Source: Alentia gelatinosa
Taxonomy: Eukaryota > Annelida > Polychaeta > Phyllodocida > Polynoidae
Reading direction: 5' to 3'
DNA: 64,000 nucleotides
Assembly: GCA_950022655.1 (NCBI GenBank)
Contig: OX465581.1
Coordinates: 36,613,300 to 36,677,299, forward strand
Shown: piece by piece, positions 1 to 13,000 of the stretch
How the letters are laid out: each line of letters begins with the position of its first letter
How positions within the stretch are numbered: the stretch's first letter is position 1
Program-made: the position numbers and the translations under genes
The notes under the pieces: model-generated
The model's database searches: none
Seen by the model: only the letters and a program-made list of their open reading frames with translations
What the model was told of the DNA's origin: nothing

Positions 1-516
1 GGATTCTTCGGCTAAGGAGTACAGCCTGCTTTCGCCAATTGACAAGAAATGGTATTAATAATGTATGTGGTGTTTAATATGATTTTAATTATAGCCCGAT
101 AGCTACCATGTCTTTTTCTTACAAGGGAGGCGCGGGTGCAGTTTTTTACATGAGCGTTTGTGGTTGCTGGTAACTGACGTGAATGAAGTTCGGCCCGGCC
201 GAGTAAAAAAGTAGGAAGCACTGGCAGAACGTTTCGGTGACTTTTATTGGGTAACCGCCGCACGGGGAGGCTGCAGGCGGCGGGCTGGTTTCCCTTCCCC
301 GCTCCCTCCCCGCCTCCCCTCCCAGCCAGCCCGCCAAGGATAGCCTTCAAAGCCAGACTGGACCGCAGTCGTCGACCGGGGACTAAGCCCATGTTAGTGA
401 TACCAGCAACCCAAATTAAAAAGCCCGCGGATGCTATCTCCCTCCGGCCTACACCGGGTACTATAAGAAAGGGAGGCATCAGGGAGAGGGGGCTCGGGAA
501 GTTATAAATCGGGGAC

Positions 517-550
517 GGGCGGGCGGGCGGGAGGGCGGGCGGGCGGGCGG
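517..550 (+). repeat. (GGGC)n tract, potential G-quadruplex
   Basis: Tandem GGGC units with one GGAGGGC interruption give eight or so runs of three G on the + strand. By established rules, four closely spaced GGG runs can fold into a G-quadruplex. It sits in the promoter-like island. Confidence 0.8.
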
Positions 551-565
551 CGACGGTCGCACTAT

Positions 566-591
566 TGTGTGTGTGTGTGTGTGTGTGTGTT
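566..591. repeat. (TG)13 microsatellite
   Basis: Uninterrupted TG dinucleotide repeat. Confidence 0.95.
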
Positions 592-690
592 TGTAAGAGA
601 GGGGTGGGGCTGATGGACAGTGGAGGGGTGGGGATGGGAGGGGCGTTGGGCAATAGGCGCGACGGGTAAGTGCTGTCGGATCCCTGCATC

Positions 691-2495
691 CACGACTAAG
701 AGCGCCACCCCATCACGGTCTTTGGCGAGCAGGGGGAATTAAAGGGTTGCATAGATGTGAAGGGCGATGGGAGCGGCACAGGGACTGGGTACAGAGACGG
801 TTGGTGGCCGGGTGTATGGGATGCCACTGAGGAGTATGTGGACTGGGCTTGTCCTCTCTGTACTAAGCGGTGCGGAGAGGCCTGCTCCGAGCTGCTCACA
901 CACTGATATTGTTCAGGGCCATTTTCACATAATTCTGATATGTATAAGTCAGAGCTCAGTTGTGATGGGGCTTGTAGCATCATCCCCCATTGGTAGATTG
1001 GTTTTAATTTCTGTTTTGTGTGACCCTCACCCCCTTTGAGAAATAAGAGAAACCAACGAAAATATTGCAATGGTCCCTTTTCTTACTTAGTTATAAGTTT
1101 CTAACCCAGACCTGGCTACTGGAATTGGTAATTTACCACCGCACAGTAATTTGCAAGTATACTGAAGGATAGAAGTGCAGTTAATACTTATTTAATCCGA
1201 TATAGCTTGATATGATCCTGGATCAGTTGGTTTCATTTCCCGCGCACTGTTTCGCTAACACTCGCACATTTCCTCACGCTGTTTTGCTGTTCAGTGTAAT
1301 ATGTCGTATGTTGTTTCTTCCCTTACAAATGTTAAATGGCACTGCACTGTCGTTATCTATCTTCTCACCTGATATACAAATAGATTGTAGCACAATTAAT
1401 GTAAATTATTTAATCATTTGATATAGCTTTAATATAATTTTATAAGTTTTACAATTAAGTCAATAATGATGCATTAAATAGATTCTTTTGCAGATAATCA
1501 AGGTGTGTATCTCAAACAAATCAATGTACATATATAACGCTGCATTCTTCTGACATATAATACCCGAGTTCATATATATTTACCGTTAGAAAAATCGTAA
1601 TACACAACATAATGTTAGTAGTTGACTCTTCGTTTGTAAAATACACTCAAATCAGAATTATGCCGAGGGGCCTTATCTTCCCTTTTGACTAATCCACCGA
1701 GAAATCCTTACACTTCAGGCTGCCCCCTGACCTATCATTGGGCCTTAACTGATTTTGGTCGAGTTGGGCCATGTCAGCTCGGCCCTACCTGCCCCGGCCC
1801 GCATCGGGCAGAGAGGTGGAACAGGCAGTTAGAGAGAGGCAGGCGAGGCTGACACCAGCAGGCAGACAACCGGGAGGCAGGCAGTTGGGAGCGGCTACAC
1901 GGAGCAATGTCAGTCAGCTCTGAGAAGCTGGTTTCTTTTGGCGCCGTAGATCACGCCATGTCTAGCACCATTTGAAATCAGTTTCACAGTGCGTGAACAG
2001 TCGACGGGGACCCTGGCCAGGCCTGGCGTGGAGAGCGGACCAGACACAACGATTGGATTGGATGGTTGGGATCAGAGGCTCTAAGCTCTTAATGAAGTGA
2101 ATATTTTCATAGGGATCCACGTAGCCGCGACACTGAAATCCATCAATATTTTTGATTCACCAGAGACATTAGTTCATTCCTTAGAATTCAAGCTCGTTTG
2201 AATCGTGATAAATCTTTTGATAGCCAACAAATCTAAATTACTATATTCGATCTGCTACAAATTTCCAATAATATTTTGCTGTACTTCCTTTTTGAATACT
2301 TTTAATTGGCTTTAATTTTTTTTGTGGCGTGCTTATAGTGTCTTTTTGTGGCTCCAGTGGCGGTGTACCTTTGTCTCGCTCAATGTAAAATGCTTCAGTA
2401 TTGTCTTCCCGGCAACCTTCAGCTAGAGTAGTCCGAGGGCTTGGACCCCAGTAGAGACGCTAAACCCCCCAGCGATGCCCTTGCCGTGACCTTGG
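691..2495. other. Non-coding stretch, no gene seen
   Basis: AT-rich sequence with a GC-richer patch at about 1720-2060 (CpGs and GGCAG-type short repeats). A short ATG frame at 1907 closes after 22 codons. No exon with convincing splice sites was found. Confidence 0.5.
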
Positions 2496-2499
2496 ATTG

Positions 2500-2630
2500 T
2501 CACTCACCGAACTGTTTGTTGTGAACCACTGGTCACTGATTGGTCCAGGCGAGAATTAATTATTCGCACCAACATTGGACCAATCAGAGATCGGTCCTAT
2601 CGTCGAGACCGGGTGTCGGTGAGCGAGTGA
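2500..2630. repeat. Foldback (inverted repeat) element
   Basis: Outer arms TCACTCACCGA (2500-2510) and TCGGTGAGCGAGTGA (2616-2630) are inverted. Inner arms CTGATTGGTCCA (2536-2547) and TGGACCAATCAG (2576-2587) are also inverted, around an ATTAATTATT centre. The structure fits a small decayed foldback MITE. The inner arms happen to contain CCAAT boxes on both strands. Confidence 0.65.
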
Positions 2631-2689
2631 GTCTTCATCTGTCGGAATGCTGCTGTCCTACGGGTCCTAAACGTGCCTTGTATATATAT

Positions 2690-3435
2690 ATACTAAAATA
2701 TAATTTATTTTCAAGACCAGTGTACATTACTATTAATTGATTATGTCTATATAGCAAGTTTATGCCCTTTTGGATTTATCTTTTGAGGATTTTTCTTCAA
2801 AATAATAACGTAGATATATTTCTTTATTATATCATAGATATCTTCATGTTTTGATTGCCAATAAGAATAATCTATTTGCACAATGAAGGTTTACCGGTGT
2901 AATTTCTACCAATATGCATGTTTACCCACAAAGTCTAATTTTATGTTAACTTACTGCAACATGAGAGGTAACATTATGATCTCAAAAGGGCGTTATCCTT
3001 TTACAGTAGTATTATTTCATTATTTGTTATTGCACATTGATTATTAAATAACTTCAGAAAATCAAATGCCACGTGTTTTCTAGTTCCTCTAATCTGTATA
3101 TCAACTTACTAACAGTTAGATTGGATTTACCAAAGATCATTTATTCACATTAAATGTATAATCTTAAAAAGGTATCGACGTTTGTTTGAAGTGAGATTTT
3201 CCACGACTACGAAGAGATTCTTTTGTCAGTACAGAACATGGATTAGTGAGGCCGTTGGTTACCGAACTGAGATATAAACAGGAATGCTTTCCTATATCGA
3301 TTTTTTTAAAATCTGTTGACCACAAGGTCGTTAGAACATCTGGTGCATGCGATTGATCGGGTTGTCCATGGATCGATATATTGAGGGGTTTCACTGTGAT
3401 GCTTACTAGAAAGGATTTGGTTGAAGGGATAACAA
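2690..3435. other. Non-coding AT-rich stretch
   Basis: No gene, RNA or clear repeat recognised. Confidence 0.4.
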
Positions 3436-3439
3436 GGTA

Positions 3440-3740
3440 CGAGAAGTGTCAGAAGGGACAACTAGAAAAGGGAATTGTCAGAAAGGACAATTACAAACAG
3501 GAGGTGTCACAAAGTACAAATGGGAATAGGTGTCAGAAAATACAACTAGAATTAGGATCTGTCAGAACATTAAAGAGACGTATCAGAAAAAGCCACCAGA
3601 AAAGGGAGATTTCATGAACTACTACTAGAAAAGGGAATAGTCCGAGACATAGAGCACTGAGTAGTTAGAAACTAAATGTAGAAAAGGGATGTATCAGAAA
3701 GGGCGTTTTGAAAAGGAGATGCCAAGAGATACAGCTGAAG
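3440..3740. repeat. Degenerate minisatellite
   Basis: A roughly 35-bp purine-rich motif of the form GTGTCAGAAAGGACAACTAG recurs about eight times with heavy divergence. A related patch appears at about 4400-4480. The short open frame across it is a by-product of the repeat. Confidence 0.6.
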
Positions 3741-3997
3741 GAGGTTTCATAACTATTTCTGTGGGGCACGATCCTCTCTGGTGGAATGTATACCCGCTGT
3801 ACATTGCCTGGATGGATTCTATGGAAATTACAGTTTATGTACATCCATGAATGATATTTGGTATAGGAATAATACCATATCAATACCACTGTATTTCTTT
3901 TAAATTCAAAGTGTAATCAATCTGATAATGACGTATTCATTTAGTAAATATCTTTATCCAAAGAGAAAGGCACTCGAGTAAATGCTCATAAATTTAG

Positions 3998-4115
3998 AAA
4001 ACGAGCGTAGCTCGTTTTATCCTATCCCTAATATAAAATTCCATAGGCTTAACATTAAGTTTCCGTATGCCACGCTGACTGGCATGCGGAGTTATATATG
4101 CCACTAGTGGCATAC
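3998..4115. repeat. Cluster of short palindromes beside a family B fragment
   Basis: AAAACGAGC-GTA-GCTCGTTTT at 3998-4018 is a near-perfect hairpin. It is followed by CCATAGGCTTAACATTA, the end motif of repeat family B (see 26432-26709), and by two more palindromes around GGCATGCGG and GCCACTAGTGGC. It looks like a decayed family B foldback. Confidence 0.5.
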
Positions 4116-5237
4116 AGAATTGTTATCACATAATATTCCAAAATCGAGGAGACTGGGTGGGATAAAATCAAAACTTGATTCGTTTTAATCTTGGCCACCG
4201 TATACCACGACTGGAGTTTGGCATAGTGACTTCATGAGGCGATACGATATTATCTCATAACCCTGGCAAACTATTTCAAACTCAAATATTCTCCAGGCAT
4301 ATTTTAAGGTATCACGTACATCCGTTCCATTGAATTAGGGCATAGCCAGAGTCAATTTACTATAGTATGAGTTCCGGTAGAGCGCGAAATAAAGCCAGAC
4401 AAGGGAGGTGTCGGAAAGGACCGCCAGGCAAGAGAAAGGTCAGGAAGGAGGACCCAGCAACATGTTTCAGAAAGGAAAAAATATCGGGGAGTTTTATTTG
4501 ACTCGTCGCCTATCCTAGCACTTAGCCTGCAGGTAATGACAAATATCCTTTGATTAAGTTTGGCATAATCGCGGCCACGATAGTTATTTGGTTAAAAGGA
4601 TCACTCGAGGCCTCGGTTCAATATTTATGTAGATATATTATGGAAAGACCAAAGCATTGCCTCCTAGCCGTACTTTATTCTTACCAAATTAGAATCATAA
4701 GGATATAAAGAAATATTTAATTTTCAGTGTTTATACTCCTCCCGGTCAGCGTATAAATTGGGCTGGTTTGCGTACGGAGACAATTCTAGTTTAGTATATG
4801 ATAACCTAAGACATGGTATCCATACAATAGAATGTTACAAACATCGAATAAAGTAAACGTAATAAACCCGTCACCAGTTGCTTACTGGTGATTTACTCTC
4901 CACATATGCAATTGATATCGAGAGATAACACCTGGTTTGTGAATATTACAATTTGTAGGCCCAAAGCCTCCGTGTCTAATTGTCCATCGATATAATATCA
5001 GAAACAAGAGTTCTTTGATATCATCACACCTAGATGCTGGTATTCCAATGAAAATGTCCATGTTTTTGGTAGGAAAACAGGTCGTCATGGGTATCGTTCC
5101 AATATCTAAAAACCTGAGTTGGTTTAATTCATTACTCATATTTAGACTAACCTTAAGAATTATTCATCATCAACTATCACACAAAAGATATTTTGTACGT
5201 GGCTAATACGATTGATAGATAGATCAAAATATGTTTT

Positions 5238-5365
5238 TAACACGTGCTCCTAAAAGAACTATTGTCAGCTGGATGGTTTTAGCTGTCAGAATACAATCGT
5301 TATAACACGTGCTCCTAAAAGAACTATTGTCAGCTGGATAGTTTTAGCTGTCGGAATAGAATCAC
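5238..5365. repeat. Recent 65-bp tandem duplication
   Basis: Two adjacent copies start at TAACACGTGCTCC (5238 and 5303). They are nearly identical over 60 bases, differing at a few positions, with an exact 65-bp period. Confidence 0.85.
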
Positions 5366-5369
5366 GATT

Positions 5370-8300
5370 AAGGTTTATATGTCCGCTTGGTGTGTGTACG
5401 TATGATAAAAGGCATAATAGGTATTCTGCTACCGCAACCGTTAGAATGCAATTGGCCAAAGTCCCACAAGTCGGAACTAGGTTAGAGTATAATAAAGTCG
5501 CAATATTATACCCAATCGATTGAAGTCATGAATTCTTAATGGTATGTATGGGAGAGATACGAAAGAGCAATAACATTTGAATACTCAACTCTGGCTGGGG
5601 TGAATAATTTATGTTCGTGACTGTGTTGGTTATAACACAAGGCCGTATATCATTAGGCCATTTTAAGCATCTCGCTCAGCCAGAAGCACTCTAGCTAGAT
5701 ACTCTCCGAATAAATGAGATTTTGAAAGAAAGAAATTCCGTATATGACCATAATATCACACTTTGCAATATCACTGCTGCAATCGGCTGTAATTAGCTTC
5801 TGATGGAGTATATGTATATGGGCAGTTTAAAATTGTGGCATAGGAGTCCCACAGCTTGATTGCTGTTGCCAACCCCCGTGGCTTCATCCTCTATTGAATG
5901 CAAAGGATTTCTATGGATGTAAATAATATGAAATATTTGGAAAAAATCTTTTCCTTATGTATCCCGCTGCCTGGTGTGGGTATGTGTTTTGATTACAATC
6001 CTGTGTTCAGGAAAAATTGTACGTCCATAAGAATAAATATTTTTTATACTTTTGAGATTTTACCTTTGATGAGTTTTTTTTCTTTTCTTTTTCAATTAGA
6101 ATATGAATGAAACTAAACTATGTGGAATAAGTTTTTATTGGTATTCAACTGATACTCTAGAAAATCTACAGTGGTGAAATGTCAGATAAATGTGATATCA
6201 AATTAGTATCAAGCAAAATGTAGGTTGGTTTCAGTCGTCGCTGGTTTTGATAGCCATAATGGAATAAACATTGACATTTTCTGGCCATCGATACTGTAAC
6301 TAAGATATTTCTATCAGATATATTCCAAACTGCGTTAATTCAGGTGTTTTCATGATATTTTCGAAAGTTTTATTTTTTTCCCTAAAGTTGAACAAGGTTA
6401 GCTTGAATTGATACCTGTACTTGACCTCATTTAAGTGTGCGATGCCAAACACATTAAAGCACATCAGGTAGATCTATGCATTTTTACATTTAATCAATGT
6501 GAAATCGAGCATAACGAAAAGGCAACCCCGACAGATTTTAATTGTTAAATTAGACTTTCAATAACAGTATACAAACAACCTCTCACAAGCTGCTTGTTTA
6601 TCTAGACACCTTCATTGGTAACTGATCAGCAGTTTACCATTCCAATAGAACGGTTAAAGGTTGGTTTGATAGTTTCAGGTTTCCATGTTCGCAAATTTAT
6701 CATGAAGACAACCATACAAATCGTTCATTCGTTTTACCATTAACTTCAAATCCACTATCACTCAGTTTGAGCATTATTAATTCCGCCATTCATTTATTTA
6801 CCATATCACAGTTGAAATATTCACTTGACAGCCACCTCATAATGGCAAAAGTCTAAAGTCGTCTCTCTTTGGATATTACCGATTGTTATAAAATTCTTGA
6901 TATTTATATGAGAAAACATAGTTACTGAATCCGTAGGGATGACAGTTTGAGGTTTTTTGTGCCATATTTATGGTACAAGAGTCCGAGAATGGCATCTCTA
7001 TGGACCTAGTCACTACGCTTTTTAATCATCATATACCTTAAATTGAAGACAAATCTCATTTGATTCACATAGAAAGTCATCGCTTCATAGCCTATTCACT
7101 ACATCACGGTGAGCCCGATCATTATTTGTTCTGCACCCCTAGCAGCGAGTAGTATTTCGGAAATGATTCGTTCATTTTTTTTCCGGTTTCTCCATTCCTC
7201 TTGTAGGGCCGTGGCAGCCGCCAGTTTAACGGACGTTGGAAAATTATTTTTTTCCCGTAATTTTGTAAATGATCAACCATATGTACCAACCATAATAGTA
7301 TGATAATAGCAGACAACATGGAATACAAACGTTGACAGAGGGTTTATTCATGTCTATATAAGTACTGAGTGAAGGAACCCCAATAGACCCTGGGAAATTT
7401 GATGCGTGGTCATATCTTACAAGACCCTTATAAATCCGAAAGTTAATTCTTCCAGTTTTCATGAATTTATATGTAGGGGTTCCAAGATCTTCAACTATGA
7501 AGAGTATCACTTAAGCATTTACGCTTCGAATCTGCATCCGAATTCAGCACTTTTGAAATACTGTATATATATAATGATTGAGCGCAATCCACTGGTATTG
7601 TGCTACCGTGGTGTATAATAGAGCTAAGGCGAATACTGCCGACCTGACTCATTTCTTGTATCTAATGATAAACAATCAGATGCAACGAGGTTAGATAAAG
7701 CTGCAACTCTAGGAGGTTCTCTGTACCCATTATCAGAAAAAGACTTCACCATACTGACCAACTCATAACCCCATCATCAGTGTCTTCTCTTGGTATGGGC
7801 ATCCCATACTGGGCAGGATTCCCCATAGGTACCGACCTTGTCTTAACTACCGTATCAAATGTTCATATTTTGTAGTAATCAAACGCGTATATGGACAATA
7901 TTATAGATAAAATATAATGTATAATGACTTCACGGTAGTCCAAATGCACCCACATGGTGGTATTGTGGTTGGTGTTGTCATTGGTCAGTTATTACTGTAT
8001 TCTGATTTGTCAGATAATGAGCCAATGACTGCAGTAGAGACAAGGTTACTGTTTGTACCGCCACCTCATATCTTTACATTAGTGGATGAATTATATGTGA
8101 TTAAAACAATCTGTTCCAGACCTTTCAGAATTAAACCTTGTGCGTTCTAGTTGATTTATTGAGGTTCTGAACCAGGCTGTCACAGCCCAAGGACTTTACA
8201 CCATGTTTCGACTGGGAGTCGCCATGAAGGTGTTCAAGTTCCAGAACCCCCCATCAGACCTCTATCGAAACTAGCTGAAAGCTCTCAAGTGATGTATTAA

Positions 8301-9035
8301 CGATGAACATAGATATTTCTGTCAGGGAAATAAAACTACATGTATTTCATGGAAGTAATCTGTATAAAAAAAATTCTGGAACAGGTGTTCGACTCCTCTT
8401 CGCTGTAGAGGTGTGGGGGAGTCTTCTCGGAACCACGCTCATCGGTAGTCTTTGCCTAGAATTTCTGGAAGCAGTCCAGGATATTTTGATCAGTTATCTT
8501 GTTTTCTCGAAATGATTCAATGTTTCGCTCATGGAAATATAGCTGTATTAGGATTTCTTAATCACTGTATCTAATAGAGACTGCCTAATACTGCATAGTA
8601 TAGAGCCAAGGATTAAGCAATTGGTTAAGTATCAGTTGATAATATTGTGTTAAGAATGTCTTACTGACTCCACTCATCTTGACCCCTCCTCTCTAACCCT
8701 AACACCTCTCACATAAGATCCGCATCTCTATCAATCATAATTTGATAATCTGCAACGCATATTACCTTTCAGATCAGACATTGACTGTCAAAGAGATATA
8801 ATAGGACACTGACAGGAGAAGCTATTCATGATTTGATTTAAGAACGGGTTATAACAATTAGGATGTGGTTTCTAAGGCTTGAGTGGGTCGACTTACCATT
8901 ACCCCATTCCCATCCTTTATTTCAGAAGGAATATTCCAGTCTGCAGAGCGATTAGAGATGATCTCCTCCAGTTATACAGAAAGCTGGTTTTATTAGGCAG
9001 AAACAAGGTTACACAGCAAGCGCTCCTACGAACTG
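5370..9035. other. Non-coding AT-rich stretch
   Basis: No gene with supporting splice sites or recognisable protein was found. Scattered short frames are no longer than chance allows. A 38-codon open stretch at about 8158-8271 (ends PPSDLYRN-stop) reads like possible old coding sequence but is too short to call. Confidence 0.4.
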
Positions 9036-9056
9036 CATCCCCACCCCCGTTTTCTA

Positions 9057-9345
9057 TTGTATACCTATACAGAGATGTCTGTTTTCTATTTTTCCATGGA
9101 ACTCCACTTTCTCATATTGAGTTTATGCAACTGCTTTACCTTTTGTCAAACAAATATGATATCCATTTGCCTAATAAAACAGTGGTTTGAAACTCACCGA
9201 AGACCTTCAGCCCCATGCCATGGCCGACAAAGGCATAATTATATACTATCCAAGTTTTCCCCGTCTCTCTCAGGCAGAAAAATCCACATGAAAAATCCTT
9301 ACACTTTTTTTCCCTGGCACCAACTGACATCCATGCCTATATAAC
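9057..9345. repeat. Interspersed repeat family A, copy 1
   Basis: One of about five copies of a ~270-bp family. Shared landmarks in order are TTTCCATGGAA, a variant of TTCATTTTCAG, AAACAGTGGTTTGAA, CCTCAGCCCCATGCCATGG, GTCTCTCTCAGGCAG, TCCACATG and CCAACTGACATCCATG. The other copies are at about 20425-20690, 29125-29695, 34238-34510 and 58674-58915. Confidence 0.75.
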
Positions 9346-9349
9346 CATG

Positions 9350-11465
9350 CATTGGCAAGTATATCAACCGTCGCTAGTATATCATTTCAAAAACTCGTAA
9401 TAAATGTGAATTTGGAAGAATAAATATCAGGAGGATCGCATGGTCCTGTTTTCTTGTATTTTCTTTTTCACTGTATGTGGCTCATCCTCATCTCATTGAG
9501 AACAAATTCTGTTTCGTCTCTACGCTGCATTGGCTGTTGATGCTGCGTTGAAAATCTCATTAGCTTAACCTACCCGGCTATATTTATAAAAAAAAATCCC
9601 ACTTAAACTACTTGGCTGCCTTATGGTTGTACTGTCTTTCTACCAATCATATATTTATGATAAAGTCATTTTCGCATGAAAGTGAAAAGATTCTAGGGAT
9701 ATCACTGTCAGGTAAATCCATGATTCTATCCTGACGGCCCTTTAACATCGGTAATAGTGGATTAGTTCATAACGTTGACCTTATTCGGATATTTGATAGT
9801 GGAGCTGAAAAAATTAATGGCTAAAGCTATATTTACGCTTGGGCCTATTATTAAACTTAGACATCCCTCGTGCTTTCTCTTTCGAGCATTGACCGATTTT
9901 CTCAATATAGAGACTAGAGTCGAACTAAGCCGGGTTCCACTGTATCGACCTGGGATGGTGCGCGCATCCCTAGTTCCGTTTTATTTCAGGACGCATTTGA
10001 GATTTCATTAAGCCTTAAGTATTGGGGTTCAATTAGGCCTAAAGGGCCATTAGTGTAGCATTAGGCTTTCAGGTCGTGGGGTAGTTAGGCTGGAGGGCAC
10101 TGTCATGTAATGAAGTATAGCTGCCTTCAAGGACCTGCACTCTCTTCATCCCATAATTACCCTCCCCGACACGTACCTGGCCCACTGCCACTCCAGAGAG
10201 GCCATATCGCCAGGTATTAGTGTAACGAAATGATCAGCCGCGCTCTCCATACGGATCTCTCCTCTGCACGGAGGTATACAGATGCGACCGGGGAGATGCT
10301 GAAGCCGTGCTTGGAGATGGCCACCCATAGAATGCCCCTATGGACCATGCATCAAACAGGGTGTTCTACCAAAACGTAAAATATGGGCTGATTGGCGTTG
10401 TTTGTCACGAGCACTAAAAGCACATTTAACAGCTCGTGCTACTGATCCCTGAGGTGACAGTCATTTGTGCACCCATAATACAAAGTTAGATGTTCATTGG
10501 GAATAGAGAATGGGTATAATATTATAGATTACCTTTTCGGTTATATGAATTATCTGCATACCTCTTCATGCATTTTTCCGTCTGGGTCTACATTTTATCA
10601 CGTGTGCTGTATGAGTGTGCACCCTATTATACCAACCAACTTGGGTTTGCAATTTATTAGCGATGTTTACAGAAGACTGCAACTTGTTATCAGCGTCCCC
10701 CGGTTTTGTCTGTCAAGCAGGAGATAAGATTTGCTAGAAGAGTATTTAGATTATTTCAGTCAGATAAAGTTCACCACAGTTCTGCATCTTTATGTAATCA
10801 TATATGAGATAGATAATCTTGACGAGTCGAGCAAGAAATAAAGAATTAGTAGAAATCTACTAAGTTTATCATGATGAAGATCCATTTCTTACTTTTTGAG
10901 GTTCATCGATAAAAAAAATCACCTTCATTTTAATTACAGAAAAAGTCGAGAATCAAATTTATGGTCTAACGTCTCGTGTCATAAATATAGAGATTGCCTT
11001 TATATCAAATCAAGCACCACGTGAAGTCCTCATTATCAGTCCTACTCCAACCCCATTCACATCGTCTTCCCGATGAAGGCGGCATCTCACCTGTCCCTAA
11101 AATGCCTATATTTAGGTGACTTTTGCGCTGCCGGCTTATTTTTACTCTGCTGGACGGGCCAAGCTTCTATTATACCAATTAAGCGGCTATAAATAACGAA
11201 AACATAATGCTCATTCTTCACAATGAACTCATTATTCTAGTCTTTCAGATTTCCAGTAGTTGAATGTGAATCTTCAAATCGATACTCGTGAAATAAAAGC
11301 AGAGGCCCTGGGGGAGCGTACAGAGGTAGCCAAGAGGCTGGGTAAATTCCGATATGACGCGAGCTTCACATTAACGGTCGATGTTAGACGAAATTAAGGA
11401 CATTAAAAAGTCTTACGTTCTCTGCGTAGATGGCATGTCTATTGGGTGGCGGAGGTTGCGTGCTC
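9350..11465. other. Non-coding stretch, no gene seen
   Basis: Mostly AT-rich unique sequence. Nothing recognisable as an exon, RNA gene or repeat family. Confidence 0.4.
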
Positions 11466-11469
11466 AGCC

Positions 11470-12445
11470 CTGCTCAGCGTCTCACGGCCCAGGTTCTCAC
11501 GGCCCAGGTTCTCATGGCCCAGGCTCTAACGGCCCAGCGTTTCACGGCCCAGCTTTTCACATTCGTCGTCTCACAGCCTAACATCTCTTGAGCCAGTGTA
11601 TCCCAGTCCCACATCTTGTGGTCCCACATCTTGTGGTCCCATATTTTGTGGTCTCAGCGTATAACAGCCCTGTGTCTCATGTCCCCGTGTCTTGTGGCCC
11701 AGCGTATTACAGCCCCACATCTTACAGCAACACATCTTGTGGTCCCAGAGTATCATAGCCCTGTGTCTCACAGCAACACATCTCACAGCAACACATCTTG
11801 TGGTCCCAGAGTATCATAGCCCTGCGTCTCACAGCCCTACATCTCATGGCTCAGGGTATCACAAACCCACATCTCACAGCCCCACATCTTGTGGTCCCAA
11901 CATGTGACAGCCCTGCATCTCACAGCCTTAGCAGCCCTGCATCTCACAATCCCACCCCTATCAACCCTGTGTCTCACAGCCCTATCATCTTTGCCTCTCA
12001 CATTACCACCACTGTTGGCCCCATGCCTCACAGTCCTGTATCTCGCAGCCCCAAGTTTCACAGCCACATTATCTCTGCCTCTTGCGTTCCCACCTGTCTT
12101 GGTCCCTTGTCTCACTGCCCTGCATCTCGCAGCCCCAAGTCTCACAGACTCATCATCTCTGCCTCTTGCATTCCCACCTCTTTTGGACCTATGTATCACT
12201 TCCTTCCATATCATGGGGCTCTTGACCCCCCATTTTACAGCCCTGAGTCTCAAGGCTCCACATCTCACAGTCCCATCTCTGTCTCAGGGTCACGCGTCTC
12301 ACGGCCGCGTGTCCCACGGCCCTGCATCTCACGGCCACACGTTTCACGGCCACGCGTCTCACAGCCACGCATCTCACGGCCACACGTCTCACGGCTTCGC
12401 ATCTCACAACCACGCATCTCACGGGCCGAGGTGCACGAGGTATGC
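11470..12445. repeat. Large degenerate minisatellite (TCTCACAGCCC-type)
   Basis: Nearly 1 kb built from variants of a 12-18 bp motif, TCTCACAGCCC(A/T)(G/C)CA, with sub-blocks. Early units are TCACGGCCCAGG, middle units carry CTTGTGGTCCCA, and late units are CACGGCCACGCG. Frames stay open on both strands (up to about 240 codons on +) only because the unit lacks stops. It is not treated as coding. Confidence 0.85.
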
Positions 12446-12794
12446 TCATTAAAGTGGATGCCTCAGTCAGATGACGCACCACGTGACTTCTGGCGGGGTG
12501 ACATTAAGCGCTGATTAGTATCCTCTCTGGTCAGCCTCAAACAGGCCCTGATTTTATGACGGCACCGCCAGGCTTGAAGTCGAGCAATTGACTTCTTTTG
12601 ACCTGTGCCGAGAAAAGCAGCTCCCGGAGCCAAGGGAACTACTTTTCAGCTATATGACCTGTTCTACAATTCAGAGATACACTGAACTACTTGATGAGGT
12701 CGGCGAGTTTCCTCTCACCTTGAAGTGCTCAATGACCAAGACCCTGACCTTGCGCTGAGCTAATCACTGATCTCCATCTCCCTCATGCTGTTTT

Positions 12795-13000
12795 AAGCTG
12801 AATTACAGCTAGTGTCTGAGCTAGCCCTTGAGTTAATTCTCAGTTAGCACCTGAACTAGTCCTTCAGCTAATTCTCAGCTAGTGTCTGAACTAGTCCTTC
12901 AGCTAATTCCCAGCTAGTGGCTCAGCAAGTCCTTGAACAGCTGGTTCTCAGATAGTCTGAGCTAGTCCTTGGGCTGATTCTCAGTTAGTGCCTGAGCTAC
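12795..13000. repeat. 35-bp minisatellite
   Basis: About five units of a 35-bp repeat with the core TTCTCAGCTAGTGTCTGAAC plus TAGTCCTTCAGCTAA. The second and third units are nearly identical and the outer ones diverge. Confidence 0.8.

Larger units (their letters stand above)
240..690. promoter_or_regulatory. GC- and CpG-rich promoter-like segment
   Basis: This segment is strongly GC-rich compared with the AT-rich sequence that follows. It contains many CpG dinucleotides, a TATA-like GTTATAAATC at about 501-510, a (GGGC)n tract and a TG microsatellite. It could be the promoter or 5' end of a gene lying mostly left of the window. No exon with a convincing splice site is visible. The long open frame on the minus strand reflects base composition and simple repeats. 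Confidence 0.3.

Noticed and set aside
12..689. 225-codon open frame on the minus strand
   Set aside because: Product is dominated by THTHTH and Pro/Ala low complexity from the TG and GGGC repeats; no splice or domain support.
11798..12514. 238-codon open frame on the plus strand
   Set aside because: Runs through the TCTCACAGCCC minisatellite; frames are open on both strands, so the absence of stops is a property of the repeat.
11470..13000. Possible CRISPR array
   Set aside because: Units are contiguous minisatellite repeats without unique spacers, and the window is eukaryotic; the same applies to the 34-bp array at 21405-21862.
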